A DNA stretch of 64,000 nucleotides from the NCBI RefSeq assembly GCF_004006665.1, contig NZ_QOCL01000002.1, positions 285,693-349,692 on the forward strand, read 5' to 3'. Below are positions 18,401 through 25,805 of the stretch, one piece after another. The position numbers were made by a program, and so were the translations under genes. A model generated the notes under the pieces. The model had not been told where the DNA came from. It ran no database searches and saw only the letters and a program-made list of their open reading frames with translations. The stretch is from Halobacteriovorax sp. HLS. Lineage in GTDB: Bacteria > Bdellovibrionota > Bacteriovoracia > Bacteriovoracales > Bacteriovoracaceae. The first letter of the stretch is position 1. The number at the start of each line of letters is the position of its first letter.

Positions 18401-18652
18401 GCTCAGCTTAATCAGGAAATTGAAATTTCAAGATGTTCTGATGAAGAAAAGAATGAACAAATAAATAGATTAAATAATTTTAAGCAAAGAAATAAAAATG
18501 AATCTAAGAAAGCTTTAGAAAGTTTAAAAGTCGTTGCTTTATCTAATGGAAATATTTTTGAAGAACTTTTATCTACAGTTAATTATTGTTCGTTAGGAGA
18601 AATTACAAATGTTCTATATGACGTAGGTGGAAAATATAGAAGGAATATGTAA
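15497..18652 (+). CDS. icmF: Fused isobutyryl-CoA mutase (IcmF)
   Basis: Adenosylcobalamin-dependent rearrangement of isobutyryl-CoA and n-butyryl-CoA, with its G-protein chaperone in the same chain. The cobalamin-binding domain is about 1-130 (LFDGHDVSINIMRRLLQ, with HLGHNRS). The MeaB-like GTPase has its P-loop GTGGAGKSS near residue 186 and LNKFEKP as base motif. The mutase barrel spans about 540-1051 (MTSVSMTINGPAP, YHIAEAGANPITQLAFT, RSLHAQEID). I chose the ATG at 15497, preceded by GGAG at good distance, over 15482. It overlaps the cobalamin adenosyltransferase gene by one base. Substrate preference (isobutyryl versus pivalyl or isovaleryl) is not settled. Confidence 0.93.
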   Translation: MERLRFVTAASLFDGHDVSINIMRRLLQANGVEVIHLGHNRSAKDVVDACLQEDANAVALSSYQGGHNEYFAYIRQLLDEAGAKDVRIFGGGGGVITPSEIKALHEKGITRIYSPEDGMKLGLEGIIKDMIARSTYSTIKDHDFSGLNNSSFNKLEIARAITYIEDSGKIPVEAKSKNTSVLGITGTGGAGKSSLIDETLLRFYRHYPDKNIALISVDPTKKKTQGALLGDRIRLGSSSYDNFYIRSLATRNSNTELSPQIENVINFLKTQDFDLIIVETSGIGQASDAITKIADKCIYVMTPEYGAATQLEKIEMLEQADFIVLNKFEKPRSEDALRDIRKQYRRNHQLFAGHPGAPTDDELPVFGTMASQFNDSGVNALFHEIAKTFEFDMSEVDSIIRERAPINKTKIIAPERSLYLREISSTLKNYNQSARENFLLLQDYEAILKASEILPENKDLKEKLEEVKLKIPAEVFKELELFQSTVDQYKAGSFSYTVRGREIKVPTKFESLSGSKISKVAFPRLESISEKYNFIKKANLPGFFPYAAGIFPFKRADEDPKRMFAGEGGPLRTNKRFHYLSENDPAKRLSTAFDSVTLYGEDPDERPDIFGKIGEAGVSIATLDDMRDLFKGFSLIDPMTSVSMTINGPAPIILAMYMNTAMKQALSEDEFWNDEKRMEIMRQVRGTVQADILKEDQAQNTCIFSLEFALKLMGDVQEFFCKAAIKNYYTVSISGYHIAEAGANPITQLAFTLSNGFTFVEYYLSRGMSIDDFSGNLSFFFSNGLDPEYTVIGRVARKIWAVCMRDKYGANTKSQMFKYHIQTSGRSLHAQEIDFNDIRTTLQAFLALSDNCNSLHTNAYDEAITTPTEESVRRAMAIQMIINREFGLNKTDNPMQGSYIYEELCEIVEEAVLAEFERISDKGGVLGAMESMYQRGKIQEESLYYETLKDNGQLPIIGVNTFIADDIDAQLNQEIEISRCSDEEKNEQINRLNNFKQRNKNESKKALESLKVVALSNGNIFEELLSTVNYCSLGEITNVLYDVGGKYRRNM

Positions 18653-19248
18653 TGACTAAGAAATCTAATGTTTATACAAAGAGTGGGGATAAGGGAACGA
18701 CTGGACTCGTTGGGGGAAGTCGTGTCTCTAAAGCTGATGAGAGAATTCATATCTATGGAGAAGTTGACGAACTAAACTCACACTTAGGTTTGGCAATTTC
18801 TATGATAGAGCAAAGTTCATTAGAGGAAGTTCGCAAGGAAGTTAGCTTCTTAAAGGGAATCCAATATTACCTTTTTGTTATAGGTTCTAACTTTGCTTGC
18901 GAAAAAGAAAATAGAGATAAATTTTCTATTCCTAAAGTAAGCGAACTTGAAATATCAACTCTTGAAAACAACCTTGATCGTTTAGATTCTCAGCTTGAAG
19001 GTCTCAAGTACTTTGTTCTTCCTGGCGGACATGTCATTTCTAGTCAGTTCCATATTTGTAGAACAGTTTGTAGAAGAGTTGAGCGAGCGGCAACACATTA
19101 TGAAACACATAATGTTGGAGAGCTTCCAGAAGAGATATTAAAATATATTAATAGACTCTCGGACTACTTTTTTGTTTTATCACGCTTTGTAAATATGACG
19201 AGTAAGAATAAAGAGATCTATTGGATTCCCGGTAATCCTATTTCTTAA
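18652..19248 (+). CDS. Cob(I)alamin adenosyltransferase, PduO type
   Basis: Transfers adenosyl from ATP to cob(I)alamin to make the cofactor needed by IcmF, which is encoded immediately upstream with TAATG coupling. 198 aa. Signatures: VYTKSGDKGTTGLVGGSRVSK (ATP-binding N-terminus), GEVDELNSHLGLA, and ICRTVCRRVERAATHY near the C-terminus. Pairing of this enzyme with IcmF is common and strengthens both calls. The last 11 nt overlap the end of the FHA gene on the opposite strand. Confidence 0.94.
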   Translation: MTKKSNVYTKSGDKGTTGLVGGSRVSKADERIHIYGEVDELNSHLGLAISMIEQSSLEEVRKEVSFLKGIQYYLFVIGSNFACEKENRDKFSIPKVSELEISTLENNLDRLDSQLEGLKYFVLPGGHVISSQFHICRTVCRRVERAATHYETHNVGELPEEILKYINRLSDYFFVLSRFVNMTSKNKEIYWIPGNPIS

Positions 19249-19918
19249 AAATACCTTTAATTTTAGACCCAAGAGACTTCTTGCTTTTTTTGGGTCTATC
19301 TATTTTTATCATCTTTGTACTGCCTGTTGATTCTTCAAGGTCAATTTGACGTTCAGACTCAAGGCCTACCTGTGTATTAGAAACTGTGGATCTATTTTTA
19401 ACTTTATTTGCGATTCTCTGCTTTAGAGCTTCCTCTCTATTTAGTTGTTTAGGTCGCTCTAATTCTTCTTTGTGAGAGGCATCTTGTCTCTGTTGTTCTT
19501 GCTCTTTTCTGGCTTTCACAACTTCCGAAGGTTTAATCCCTTTCTTTTTTTCCGGAGTTAAATTTACAAATTTTATTTGAGATGTAGGTTCATCCCTTGT
19601 AAGAACTTTCTTTTCTTTCGGAGACAATTCACTTGGGTCAATATAGATTTCACATTCTCCAATTTTGATAACATCATCGATCATTAGATGAGAGTCCATG
19701 ATCTTACAGTCATTTAAAAATGTACCATTAGTCGAATCTAAATCTTTTACTAAGACTCTCGATTGTTGATTTACAATAAAGGCACAGTGTTGTCCTGAAC
19801 ACATACCATCTGCGATCTGAACAGCACACTTGCTGCTTCTTCCAAGAAGTAATGGTCGAGAAGTAAGCTTCGCTTTTCTTATTGTTTCGCCTTCTCGTAT
19901 AATCAATACTATGGGCAT
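19238..19918 (-). CDS. FHA-domain protein with basic C-terminal tail
   Basis: 226 aa. An N-terminal forkhead-associated domain (about 5-95) has the phosphothreonine-recognition residues: LLGRSSKCAVQI (G-R), SGQHCAF (S-x-x-H) and DLDSTNGTFLND (N-G). Residues 110-226 are charged and probably disordered, with repeated Lys/Glu/Gln, ending in the very basic KKSKKSLGSKIKGIFKK, which may touch membrane or nucleic acid. It should bind phosphothreonine partners, but no Ser/Thr kinase is encoded in the window. Stand-alone gene. Confidence 0.85.
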   Translation of the reverse strand: MPIVLIIREGETIRKAKLTSRPLLLGRSSKCAVQIADGMCSGQHCAFIVNQQSRVLVKDLDSTNGTFLNDCKIMDSHLMIDDVIKIGECEIYIDPSELSPKEKKVLTRDEPTSQIKFVNLTPEKKKGIKPSEVVKARKEQEQQRQDASHKEELERPKQLNREEALKQRIANKVKNRSTVSNTQVGLESERQIDLEESTGSTKMIKIDRPKKSKKSLGSKIKGIFKK

Positions 19919-20050
19919 ATAATCTCCAACTTTTATTGTAATTCAGCTTTTGAAATTGAACAAATATTGAATTAATGAGCATTTAATTCTTTAGTGTTGT
20001 ATGATAAAAACTGAGGATATAACTAAAATATACTATAAAGTGGTGATTTT

Positions 20051-20392
20051 ATGAGTGAAATAAGTCAAATAGTTGAGTTAACTGATAAGGCAATTGATCA
20101 TATTGCTGAAATTTTCGCTAAAGAAAACAAGGGTTTAGACTATGGTCTTCGACTTGGTGTCGTGGGCGGTGGATGTTCGGGTTTGAATTACAGTATTGAT
20201 TTCGGACAAGTTAAAGATAATGACAATATCATCGAATTTTCATCTTTTAAGGTATTTATTGACCCTAAATCATCTATTTATCTAAAAGGTGTAACGCTAG
20301 ATTATAAAGACGGACTAAATGGAAAGGGCCTCGTTTTTGTAAACCCAAATGCCAAAAATACGTGCGGTTGTGGTGAATCCTTCTCCGTTTAG
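20051..20392 (+). CDS. A-type Fe-S carrier protein (IscA/ErpA/HesB family)
   Basis: 113 aa. Carries nascent Fe-S clusters to target apoproteins. The three conserved Cys are present: GGGCSGLNYSIDF and NTCGCGES at the C-terminus (C-x(n)-C-G-C). It sits 10 nt before a YgfZ-like gene, whose E. coli homologue also assists Fe-S enzymes, so the pair forms a maturation unit that may serve the ferredoxins and radical or dehydratase enzymes. Confidence 0.92.
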   Translation: MSEISQIVELTDKAIDHIAEIFAKENKGLDYGLRLGVVGGGCSGLNYSIDFGQVKDNDNIIEFSSFKVFIDPKSSIYLKGVTLDYKDGLNGKGLVFVNPNAKNTCGCGESFSV

Positions 20393-20402
20393 TGAGTAAT
20401 TA

Positions 20403-21926
20403 ATGAAAATATTTGATCTTTTTGTAGAAGGACGTGTTGGTCTCTTTAGTGAACATAATGTTTATAAAGTTACTGGTGCAGATAGAATAAAGTTTTTTCA
20501 AGGTCAAACTACTAATGATCTTATATCTCTTGAAAATGGATCTTTTCATCTAAATTCTAGAGTTGATAGAACTGGAAAGGTTCAATTCTTCTTTCTTACT
20601 TTAAAAAGTGAAGACTCTCTATATTTAATTTTTGATAACTCTATAGCTTCTGAGTCCATTGATGAGTTTAATAAATTTATTATAATGGATGAAGTTGAAA
20701 TTGTTGAACACTCGCAGAAAGTATATTTTTCCATTGGGCATTCGAGCTTGAGCTCTTCTCATTTTGAAGGTTTTCTCTTTGGGTTACCTGCATTTATTTA
20801 TCTTAATGACTTAGAAACAAAGGTTCCAACAATTTCTGCTTCTGAAATTTCTAGCGTTGCAAGCTTTACAGGATGGCCAAGATTAGGAGTAGATGTTTTA
20901 CAAGGTCAGCTCATTAATGAAACACGCTTAGATGAGTTAAGTGTAAATTATAATAAAGGCTGCTTTTTGGGACAAGAGACTGTCGCAAAAGTACATAATG
21001 GAAGAGGTGCCAGTTACGGTCCCATGCGCGTAATCTCAAAATCAACAACGAGTCTATCTCTTGGTCCATTTGAAATTGATGGTCGAAAAGGTGGCGCAAT
21101 AATCGCTGTTGAAGATGGGTTTTACTTTGGAAAAGTATTTCGAGAGTTTAGATTAGAGAATAAAGTATTCACATTAACTCAAAATGATAGAAGTATTGAG
21201 TGCGAGTTTGAAGCTTATAAAAACCAATTCACGAAAGATGAGTTTGCAAAAGATCTATATCACTATGCCGTTGAGTTATTTCAAAGTAATAAAGAGGAAG
21301 AGGCGATTTTATATCTGATGTCTGTCATCAAAGTTGCCCCCTCTTTTGCTGACGCATACGAAGCTTTAGGTGTTATCTATGGAAGGCAGTTAAAGTTTGA
21401 AGAGGGGATTGAATTGATGAATCAATTGCTATTGGTTGATGAAGATTCTGTTTTGGCCCATACAAATAAATCTCTTTATTTAATGAACCTTGGCAAGATT
21501 GAAGAAGCTGAGGAAGAAAAAGGGCTCGCTACAGTGAAGTCATTTGCGATGTATGGCAAAGAAGCTAAGAAGAAAAAGCAAGATGACGAAGTCCTCAAAG
21601 AAAAGAATGAGCAAATGCTTCAAAGAGAAAGTATGTTTAAGCAGGTGTTAGAAATAGACTCTGTAGATACAATTGCTAATTATGGCATGGCAGATATTTT
21701 TTTCTTTAGAAAGGAATATGAGAAATCCAAAAAGCATCTTGAAGTTGTCTTGTCTGAAGATGATAAGTACTCAATGGCCTATTTATTGTTAGGTAAAAAT
21801 TTAGAGCTTTTAAATAATACTACAGAAGCACGAGAAGTTTATAAGAAAGGTATTCAGGTAGCTAGTGCAAAAGGTGAGCTAATGCCTGCAAACGAAATGC
21901 AGGCACGGCTAATGAAGCTATCTTAA
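20403..21926 (+). CDS. YgfZ/GcvT-like folate-binding protein fused to TPR repeats
   Basis: 507 aa. The N-terminal part (about 1-270) is YgfZ-like: VTGADRIKFFQGQTTNDL, and the YgfZ signature KGCFLGQETVAKVHNGRG with C187. YgfZ supports Fe-S cluster assembly or repair in a folate-dependent way. Residues about 275-507 add at least four TPR-like helical pairs (EEEAILYLMSVIKVAPSFADAYEALGV, KSKKHLEVVLSEDDKYSMAYLLLGKN). E. coli YgfZ ends at about 325 aa, so the TPR tail is an extra protein-docking module. Operonic with the A-type carrier. The fusion is clear because a single frame covers both parts. Confidence 0.8.
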   Translation: MKIFDLFVEGRVGLFSEHNVYKVTGADRIKFFQGQTTNDLISLENGSFHLNSRVDRTGKVQFFFLTLKSEDSLYLIFDNSIASESIDEFNKFIIMDEVEIVEHSQKVYFSIGHSSLSSSHFEGFLFGLPAFIYLNDLETKVPTISASEISSVASFTGWPRLGVDVLQGQLINETRLDELSVNYNKGCFLGQETVAKVHNGRGASYGPMRVISKSTTSLSLGPFEIDGRKGGAIIAVEDGFYFGKVFREFRLENKVFTLTQNDRSIECEFEAYKNQFTKDEFAKDLYHYAVELFQSNKEEEAILYLMSVIKVAPSFADAYEALGVIYGRQLKFEEGIELMNQLLLVDEDSVLAHTNKSLYLMNLGKIEEAEEEKGLATVKSFAMYGKEAKKKKQDDEVLKEKNEQMLQRESMFKQVLEIDSVDTIANYGMADIFFFRKEYEKSKKHLEVVLSEDDKYSMAYLLLGKNLELLNNTTEAREVYKKGIQVASAKGELMPANEMQARLMKLS

Positions 21927-21930
21927 TTAT

Positions 21931-23352
21931 TTATTTTGGTCCGTAATGCTGGCGCTTTTCTTTGAGAGTCGCGATCAACTCACTAACAATTAGTGAATTC
22001 TCTTTATCCAGGTTATTAATAGTATCTTGAACATCACTTTTATAAGACTTTATAATTTTAATAACACCATTAATAAGATCATTACCAAAGTCTGTAACTT
22101 TGTCGTTTTCGTATGCATGTTTTAAATCTGTAAAACAGTATTCGAGCATTAGGTACTCTTCGACAAAACGGCGAGATATCTTATTTTTTTGTTCGTTACT
22201 GAAATTATATAATTGTGTTTCTTGTTTGTTTAGATTCGCGAAAAGTTCAAGCGCCCAGTAGAACGTAAATGTTGCGTGGTAAATCCCTCTAATAGGTCTT
22301 AGAGCTTTTCTCCAAGGCGAGTAGTAGATCTTGTCATCATCTTCATTGATAACTTCTTCGAAGTTTAAGAATGTATTTAAATAGTGATGTCCATTCTCAT
22401 GAAGAAGATCATCAAGTAAGTCAATAAAGTCTCTTTCAAAGATATTAATACATGAGTAACCTGGAAGTTGTTGTTGAGAATAGCTTACAATGCCAGGCTC
22501 ATCTATTGGAATTATTGTATGAGTAAAGTTGGCAAATGTATTATAGAGGTTTGGGGCAACGTCATTGATGACATCTAGTGCTAGGTTGATATTAGCTTTG
22601 ATCTCATTAATAGTATTAAACCCTTTTTCACAATTCGGTAATACATGTAGTTCTTTATCAGTGCGCTTGATTGGAGGTAGTCCTTCAGTAATAATATATC
22701 TAATATCATCTTCTAAAAAAATAAGATTCTCATGTTTGTTAACACCAACGACAGGTAGAGTTGGAAAAGTACTACAGGCAGGCTCTAGCCTAACTAATGA
22801 GTTGCTTTTTCCGAGATAGAGGCATTGTTCATTATCGCCTTTTTCAGGAGTGGCTTTGTAGATATAACTTTCTTCTCCCAATAGAGGGTTCTTAGATATA
22901 TTTAAATAGAAAAAAGAGATAATTTGATTTTCAATTAGAGGTTGTAAAATTTTAGAGCTTTCCACTAATGACTTACCATCTGAGTTTAGCTCTAAGAAGC
23001 TTTCTGCAAAGTCACTGTCATTCCAGAAGTTAAATATCTCGTCTTCAATTTCATTAAACTCAACCTGATCCCCTGAATTGGTCTCTGATAGTTCATCATG
23101 TAACTGAATAAGATAAATTGAATTTTCCATTAAGTTTGACCAATAAAAATTTAGATCAGTATATTCATTTAAGGCCTTGTCGTTAATGATCTCCTTTAGG
23201 CGATCTAAAAAACCTTCACTAAAAGATTCACTCGTATAGCCAGAGTTTAAATCTTCTCGAATATCTTGCAAAAGTTCCGCGTAGCTTTGCTTAACATTAT
23301 CTTTAATCGTCGATTGAAATGAGTTTGAAAATATATTTTCTGGTGTAATCAT
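21931..23352 (-). CDS. HExxH-motif protein of the peptide beta-hydroxylase-like family
   Basis: 473 aa, cytoplasmic (no signal peptide), ATG behind GGAG. The core is DLLHENGHHYLNTFLNF (H318-E319-x-x-H322), followed by YYSPWRKALRPIRGIYHATF with H359. HExxH, then SPWR-x-x-x-RP-(L/I)-x-G-(x)-x-H is the signature of the HEXXH family (TIGR04267), whose studied members are 2-oxoglutarate-dependent beta-hydroxylases acting on peptides in RiPP pathways. No precursor peptide, leader-binding partner or transporter gene is adjacent. It could instead act on a protein. Function is therefore inferred, but the active-site pattern is intact. Confidence 0.68.
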   Translation of the reverse strand: MITPENIFSNSFQSTIKDNVKQSYAELLQDIREDLNSGYTSESFSEGFLDRLKEIINDKALNEYTDLNFYWSNLMENSIYLIQLHDELSETNSGDQVEFNEIEDEIFNFWNDSDFAESFLELNSDGKSLVESSKILQPLIENQIISFFYLNISKNPLLGEESYIYKATPEKGDNEQCLYLGKSNSLVRLEPACSTFPTLPVVGVNKHENLIFLEDDIRYIITEGLPPIKRTDKELHVLPNCEKGFNTINEIKANINLALDVINDVAPNLYNTFANFTHTIIPIDEPGIVSYSQQQLPGYSCINIFERDFIDLLDDLLHENGHHYLNTFLNFEEVINEDDDKIYYSPWRKALRPIRGIYHATFTFYWALELFANLNKQETQLYNFSNEQKNKISRRFVEEYLMLEYCFTDLKHAYENDKVTDFGNDLINGVIKIIKSYKSDVQDTINNLDKENSLIVSELIATLKEKRQHYGPK

Positions 23353-23493
23353 GAAGTCTCCAATAGAGATTTAGTATCCTATCGTTCGTTATTATGTAAA
23401 TAGAATTGAAATTTTACAGAGTTAAAATTGGACGTAAATACGTAACGTACAGAATGATTAATATGAATTTACATGGATTGATTAAGAAAAAAA

Positions 23494-23568
23494 TGGCTGG
23501 GATGGAGGGATTTGAACCCACGACCAATAGATTAACAGTCTACTGCGCTACCACTGCGCCACATCCCA
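23494..23568 (-). tRNA. tRNA-Asn (GTT)
   Basis: On the minus strand: acceptor TGGGATG pairs with CATCCCA, discriminator G, CCA encoded at 23494-23496. The anticodon arm GTAGA-CTGTTAA-TCTAT gives anticodon GTT. The T stem (GTGGG/CCCTC) has one T-T mismatch. A run of seven T follows the CCA. Confidence 0.95.
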
Positions 23569-23586
23569 GTATTTTTTAGTATTATA

Positions 23587-23615
23587 CTTATAATTGTATC
23601 CAGCTTTTTTGTCTA
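23587..23615 (-). promoter_or_regulatory. Promoter of tRNA-Asn
   Basis: Minus strand: TAGACA (23610-23615), 17 nt, TATAAG (23587-23592), about 19 nt before the mature tRNA 5' end. The stretch 23353-23764 holds only this tRNA, this promoter and the sigma28 promoter on the other strand. Confidence 0.6.
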
Positions 23616-23707
23616 GAGATTTTTTTTGAATTTCTAGTAAATAAAGTAAGTTGGAATGATGGGTATCTGTTAACTTCCTGTATTTACATAGAAGTGGAGG
23701 ATATCAC

Positions 23708-23734
23708 TCAAGTTTGTTCAATTATTGCCGATAA
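23708..23734 (+). promoter_or_regulatory. Sigma28 (FliA) promoter
   Basis: TCAAGTTT (23708-23715, 7 of 8 to TAAAGTTT), exactly 11 nt, GCCGATAA (23727-23734, perfect). It precedes the ATG at 23765 by 30 nt, and the leader contains AAGGATATATA as ribosome-binding site. Confidence 0.78.
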
Positions 23735-23764
23735 GAATACTAGGTCTATTTGTAAGGATATATA

Positions 23765-24280
23765 ATGCAAGCAAAGAGTTTTCTATTAAGTACCATTCTA
23801 CGTGTGCTAACTCCTGAGGAAATCAGTGACTTAACAACGACTTCAACTGGTGACAGAAGAGTATCTCTTACTGATATTATTAATCAAAGACTAGATGGTG
23901 TAGGTCACGACTTTGGAGATCCTGAGAAGATGGCCAAAATTCTTCCGTTTAAAAAGACTGAAGAAGATGAGGAAGTTTTAGAAGAAGTCATCCCAACATT
24001 TTGTGGTCTAAGATCGCAAGAGTTTATAGAGCGATTTTTCATTCGTAAAAAGCTTACTGATACCGCTGTTGATAGTGAAGGAAATCAAATTGAAACATCC
24101 TCTTTTATTTTCAATGAGAAGGATCGTTTTGCTTACTCACAATCTAAGCTAAAACAAAGAGAAGTTTTGGGTCTATATAGGCAAAATGCCGCGGTCGATG
24201 TAGATCAGGTAAGGGCCTTAAAAGATGATTTATCTCAATCGGCCCATACCGGAGTTCTAGTAAATAAGAAGCAGTATTAA
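23765..24280 (+). CDS. Hypothetical protein under sigma28 control
   Basis: Not recognised by sequence. 171 aa, soluble, no signal peptide. N-terminal helix MQAKSFLLSTILRVLTPEEIS, then an acidic stretch (KKTEEDEEVLEEVIP), FCGLRSQEFIERFFIRKKL, and a C-terminal region rich in Gln/Ser/Asp. It stands alone, and its promoter matches the flagellar sigma factor consensus almost perfectly, so it should be co-expressed with late flagellar and chemotaxis genes. Likely a motility-associated or attack-phase protein; that is inference from the promoter only. Confidence 0.7.
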   Translation: MQAKSFLLSTILRVLTPEEISDLTTTSTGDRRVSLTDIINQRLDGVGHDFGDPEKMAKILPFKKTEEDEEVLEEVIPTFCGLRSQEFIERFFIRKKLTDTAVDSEGNQIETSSFIFNEKDRFAYSQSKLKQREVLGLYRQNAAVDVDQVRALKDDLSQSAHTGVLVNKKQY

Positions 24281-25797
24281 GAACTCAATCCTACAATTGA
24301 ATTAAGATCAACTTTTTCTTCTTTTAAAATTTCTAAGCTTGCTTGCTGATAAACACATGCATCTATCGTAGTTACTGCCGCAGGGTGGTAGTTTCCAGAA
24401 TTTTTAACACCACCAAACGGTAGTCTTGAGCTAGCACCAACTGTAGATCTATTAAGGTTTACATAACCATGGTCTAGGTCTCTTAAGCATTGTTCATAAA
24501 TTGAATGAGTGTTTGTAAATACAGATGCAGCAAGACCATACTCAGTGCTGTTGGCTATTTCAATTGCTTCATCAATTTCATCATAAGGAATAAATGTACA
24601 ATTTGGTCCGAAGATTTCGCTAGTTAAAAAGTGACTATTAGGATCCCATTTTTGTGCGATATGAATCGAAGGGCTCACGTAGTAGCCTTTATATTTCTTT
24701 TCAAGTTGCTTTCCACGCATTACTTCTGTTAATCCCTCACGTTTGGCCATACCTACAAATAGAATATAGGAGTCGAGTGCTTTTTGATCAATTAGAGGGC
24801 CCATGAAAGGAGTTTCTTCATGCTCAATTGGATGGTCGACAATAATCTTCTTTGCTAGAGCATGAAATTTGGAAACAAATTCATCCATTATACTTCTGTG
24901 AATTGGAACGATTGCGGTACTGGTGCATCTTTGACCAGTAGTTAAAAAAGAACCTTTGATAAGTTCAGCTAGGACATAGTCCATATCAATATCATGATGA
25001 ACAATTGCAGGATTTTTACCTCCTAGCTCAAGGGAAACTAGTTTCCCTAAGTCTTCATGAGTTTGTTTTAATATATTTTTACCTATGTCTTTTGAACCAG
25101 TGAAGAAGACACCCTTAATACTTTTACTCTTGAGTAGCCTTCTTGCAATTTCTCCATCGCCTTGTACCAAGTTAATTACACCACTTGGGAAACCTGAAGA
25201 GGCAAGGCATTCGAACATGAGTTGAGCAGAGTAGCACGTTTTTTCAGAAGGTTTGAAAATGACTGAGTTCCCTGCAATTAAAGCACTTGTTATTTGTCCA
25301 TTGGCTAAGTGGCATGGGAAATTGAAAGGACCTATTATAAAGCATGGCCCAATTGGTTTATAGTGAATATACCCATTTGTTGCGGGCATGATTTCTTCAT
25401 AGATTTTTGATTTCACTCTAGGTAGAGAATCACTAATAGTTACATCAATCTTTGCAATTAAAGCACCAGCTTCTGTTAAAGCTTCCCAGTAAGGTTTTCC
25501 CATTTCGAGAGAGATGGCCTTAGCGATTTCTTCTTTCTTGTTCTTTAATTCTTCTTGGTATCTTTTTAAGCATTCTATCCTTTCTTCGATACTTGTTTTT
25601 TTCCAAGTATCAAATCCCTTTACGGCCGATTCAAGAATTGAGTCCACATGGCCATAGTGTAGTGGGCATTTCCATAGAATTTGATCTGTGTTTGCAGGAG
25701 AAGTTCTAGTTATCCACTTTTCAACTGAGTCGGCACCAGTTGTTGGAGGTTGAATAAATTCATTATTAAAAAAATTACCTTTCAATTCATAAGTCAT
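24277..25797 (-). CDS. astD: Aldehyde dehydrogenase, succinylglutamate-semialdehyde type
   Basis: NAD-dependent oxidation of N-succinylglutamate semialdehyde, step four of the arginine succinyltransferase pathway. 506 aa from the ATG at 25797, chosen because TTAGGAGAAAAT sits right before it; a longer frame begins inside the upstream gene. Motifs: GPFNFPCHLANGQI, VIFKPSEKT, FTGSKDIG, the catalytic Glu in LELGGKNPAIV and the catalytic Cys in TTGQRCTST. It is last in astC-astA-astD, 8 nt after astA, which fixes the substrate better than sequence alone. Confidence 0.88.
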   Translation of the reverse strand: MTYELKGNFFNNEFIQPPTTGADSVEKWITRTSPANTDQILWKCPLHYGHVDSILESAVKGFDTWKKTSIEERIECLKRYQEELKNKKEEIAKAISLEMGKPYWEALTEAGALIAKIDVTISDSLPRVKSKIYEEIMPATNGYIHYKPIGPCFIIGPFNFPCHLANGQITSALIAGNSVIFKPSEKTCYSAQLMFECLASSGFPSGVINLVQGDGEIARRLLKSKSIKGVFFTGSKDIGKNILKQTHEDLGKLVSLELGGKNPAIVHHDIDMDYVLAELIKGSFLTTGQRCTSTAIVPIHRSIMDEFVSKFHALAKKIIVDHPIEHEETPFMGPLIDQKALDSYILFVGMAKREGLTEVMRGKQLEKKYKGYYVSPSIHIAQKWDPNSHFLTSEIFGPNCTFIPYDEIDEAIEIANSTEYGLAASVFTNTHSIYEQCLRDLDHGYVNLNRSTVGASSRLPFGGVKNSGNYHPAAVTTIDACVYQQASLEILKEEKVDLNSIVGLSS

Positions 25798-25805
25798 ATT
25801 TTCTC

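Noticed and set aside
19728..19982. 84-codon minus frame overlapping the FHA gene start
   Set aside because: Reads the FHA gene out of frame; the FHA domain frame is intact.
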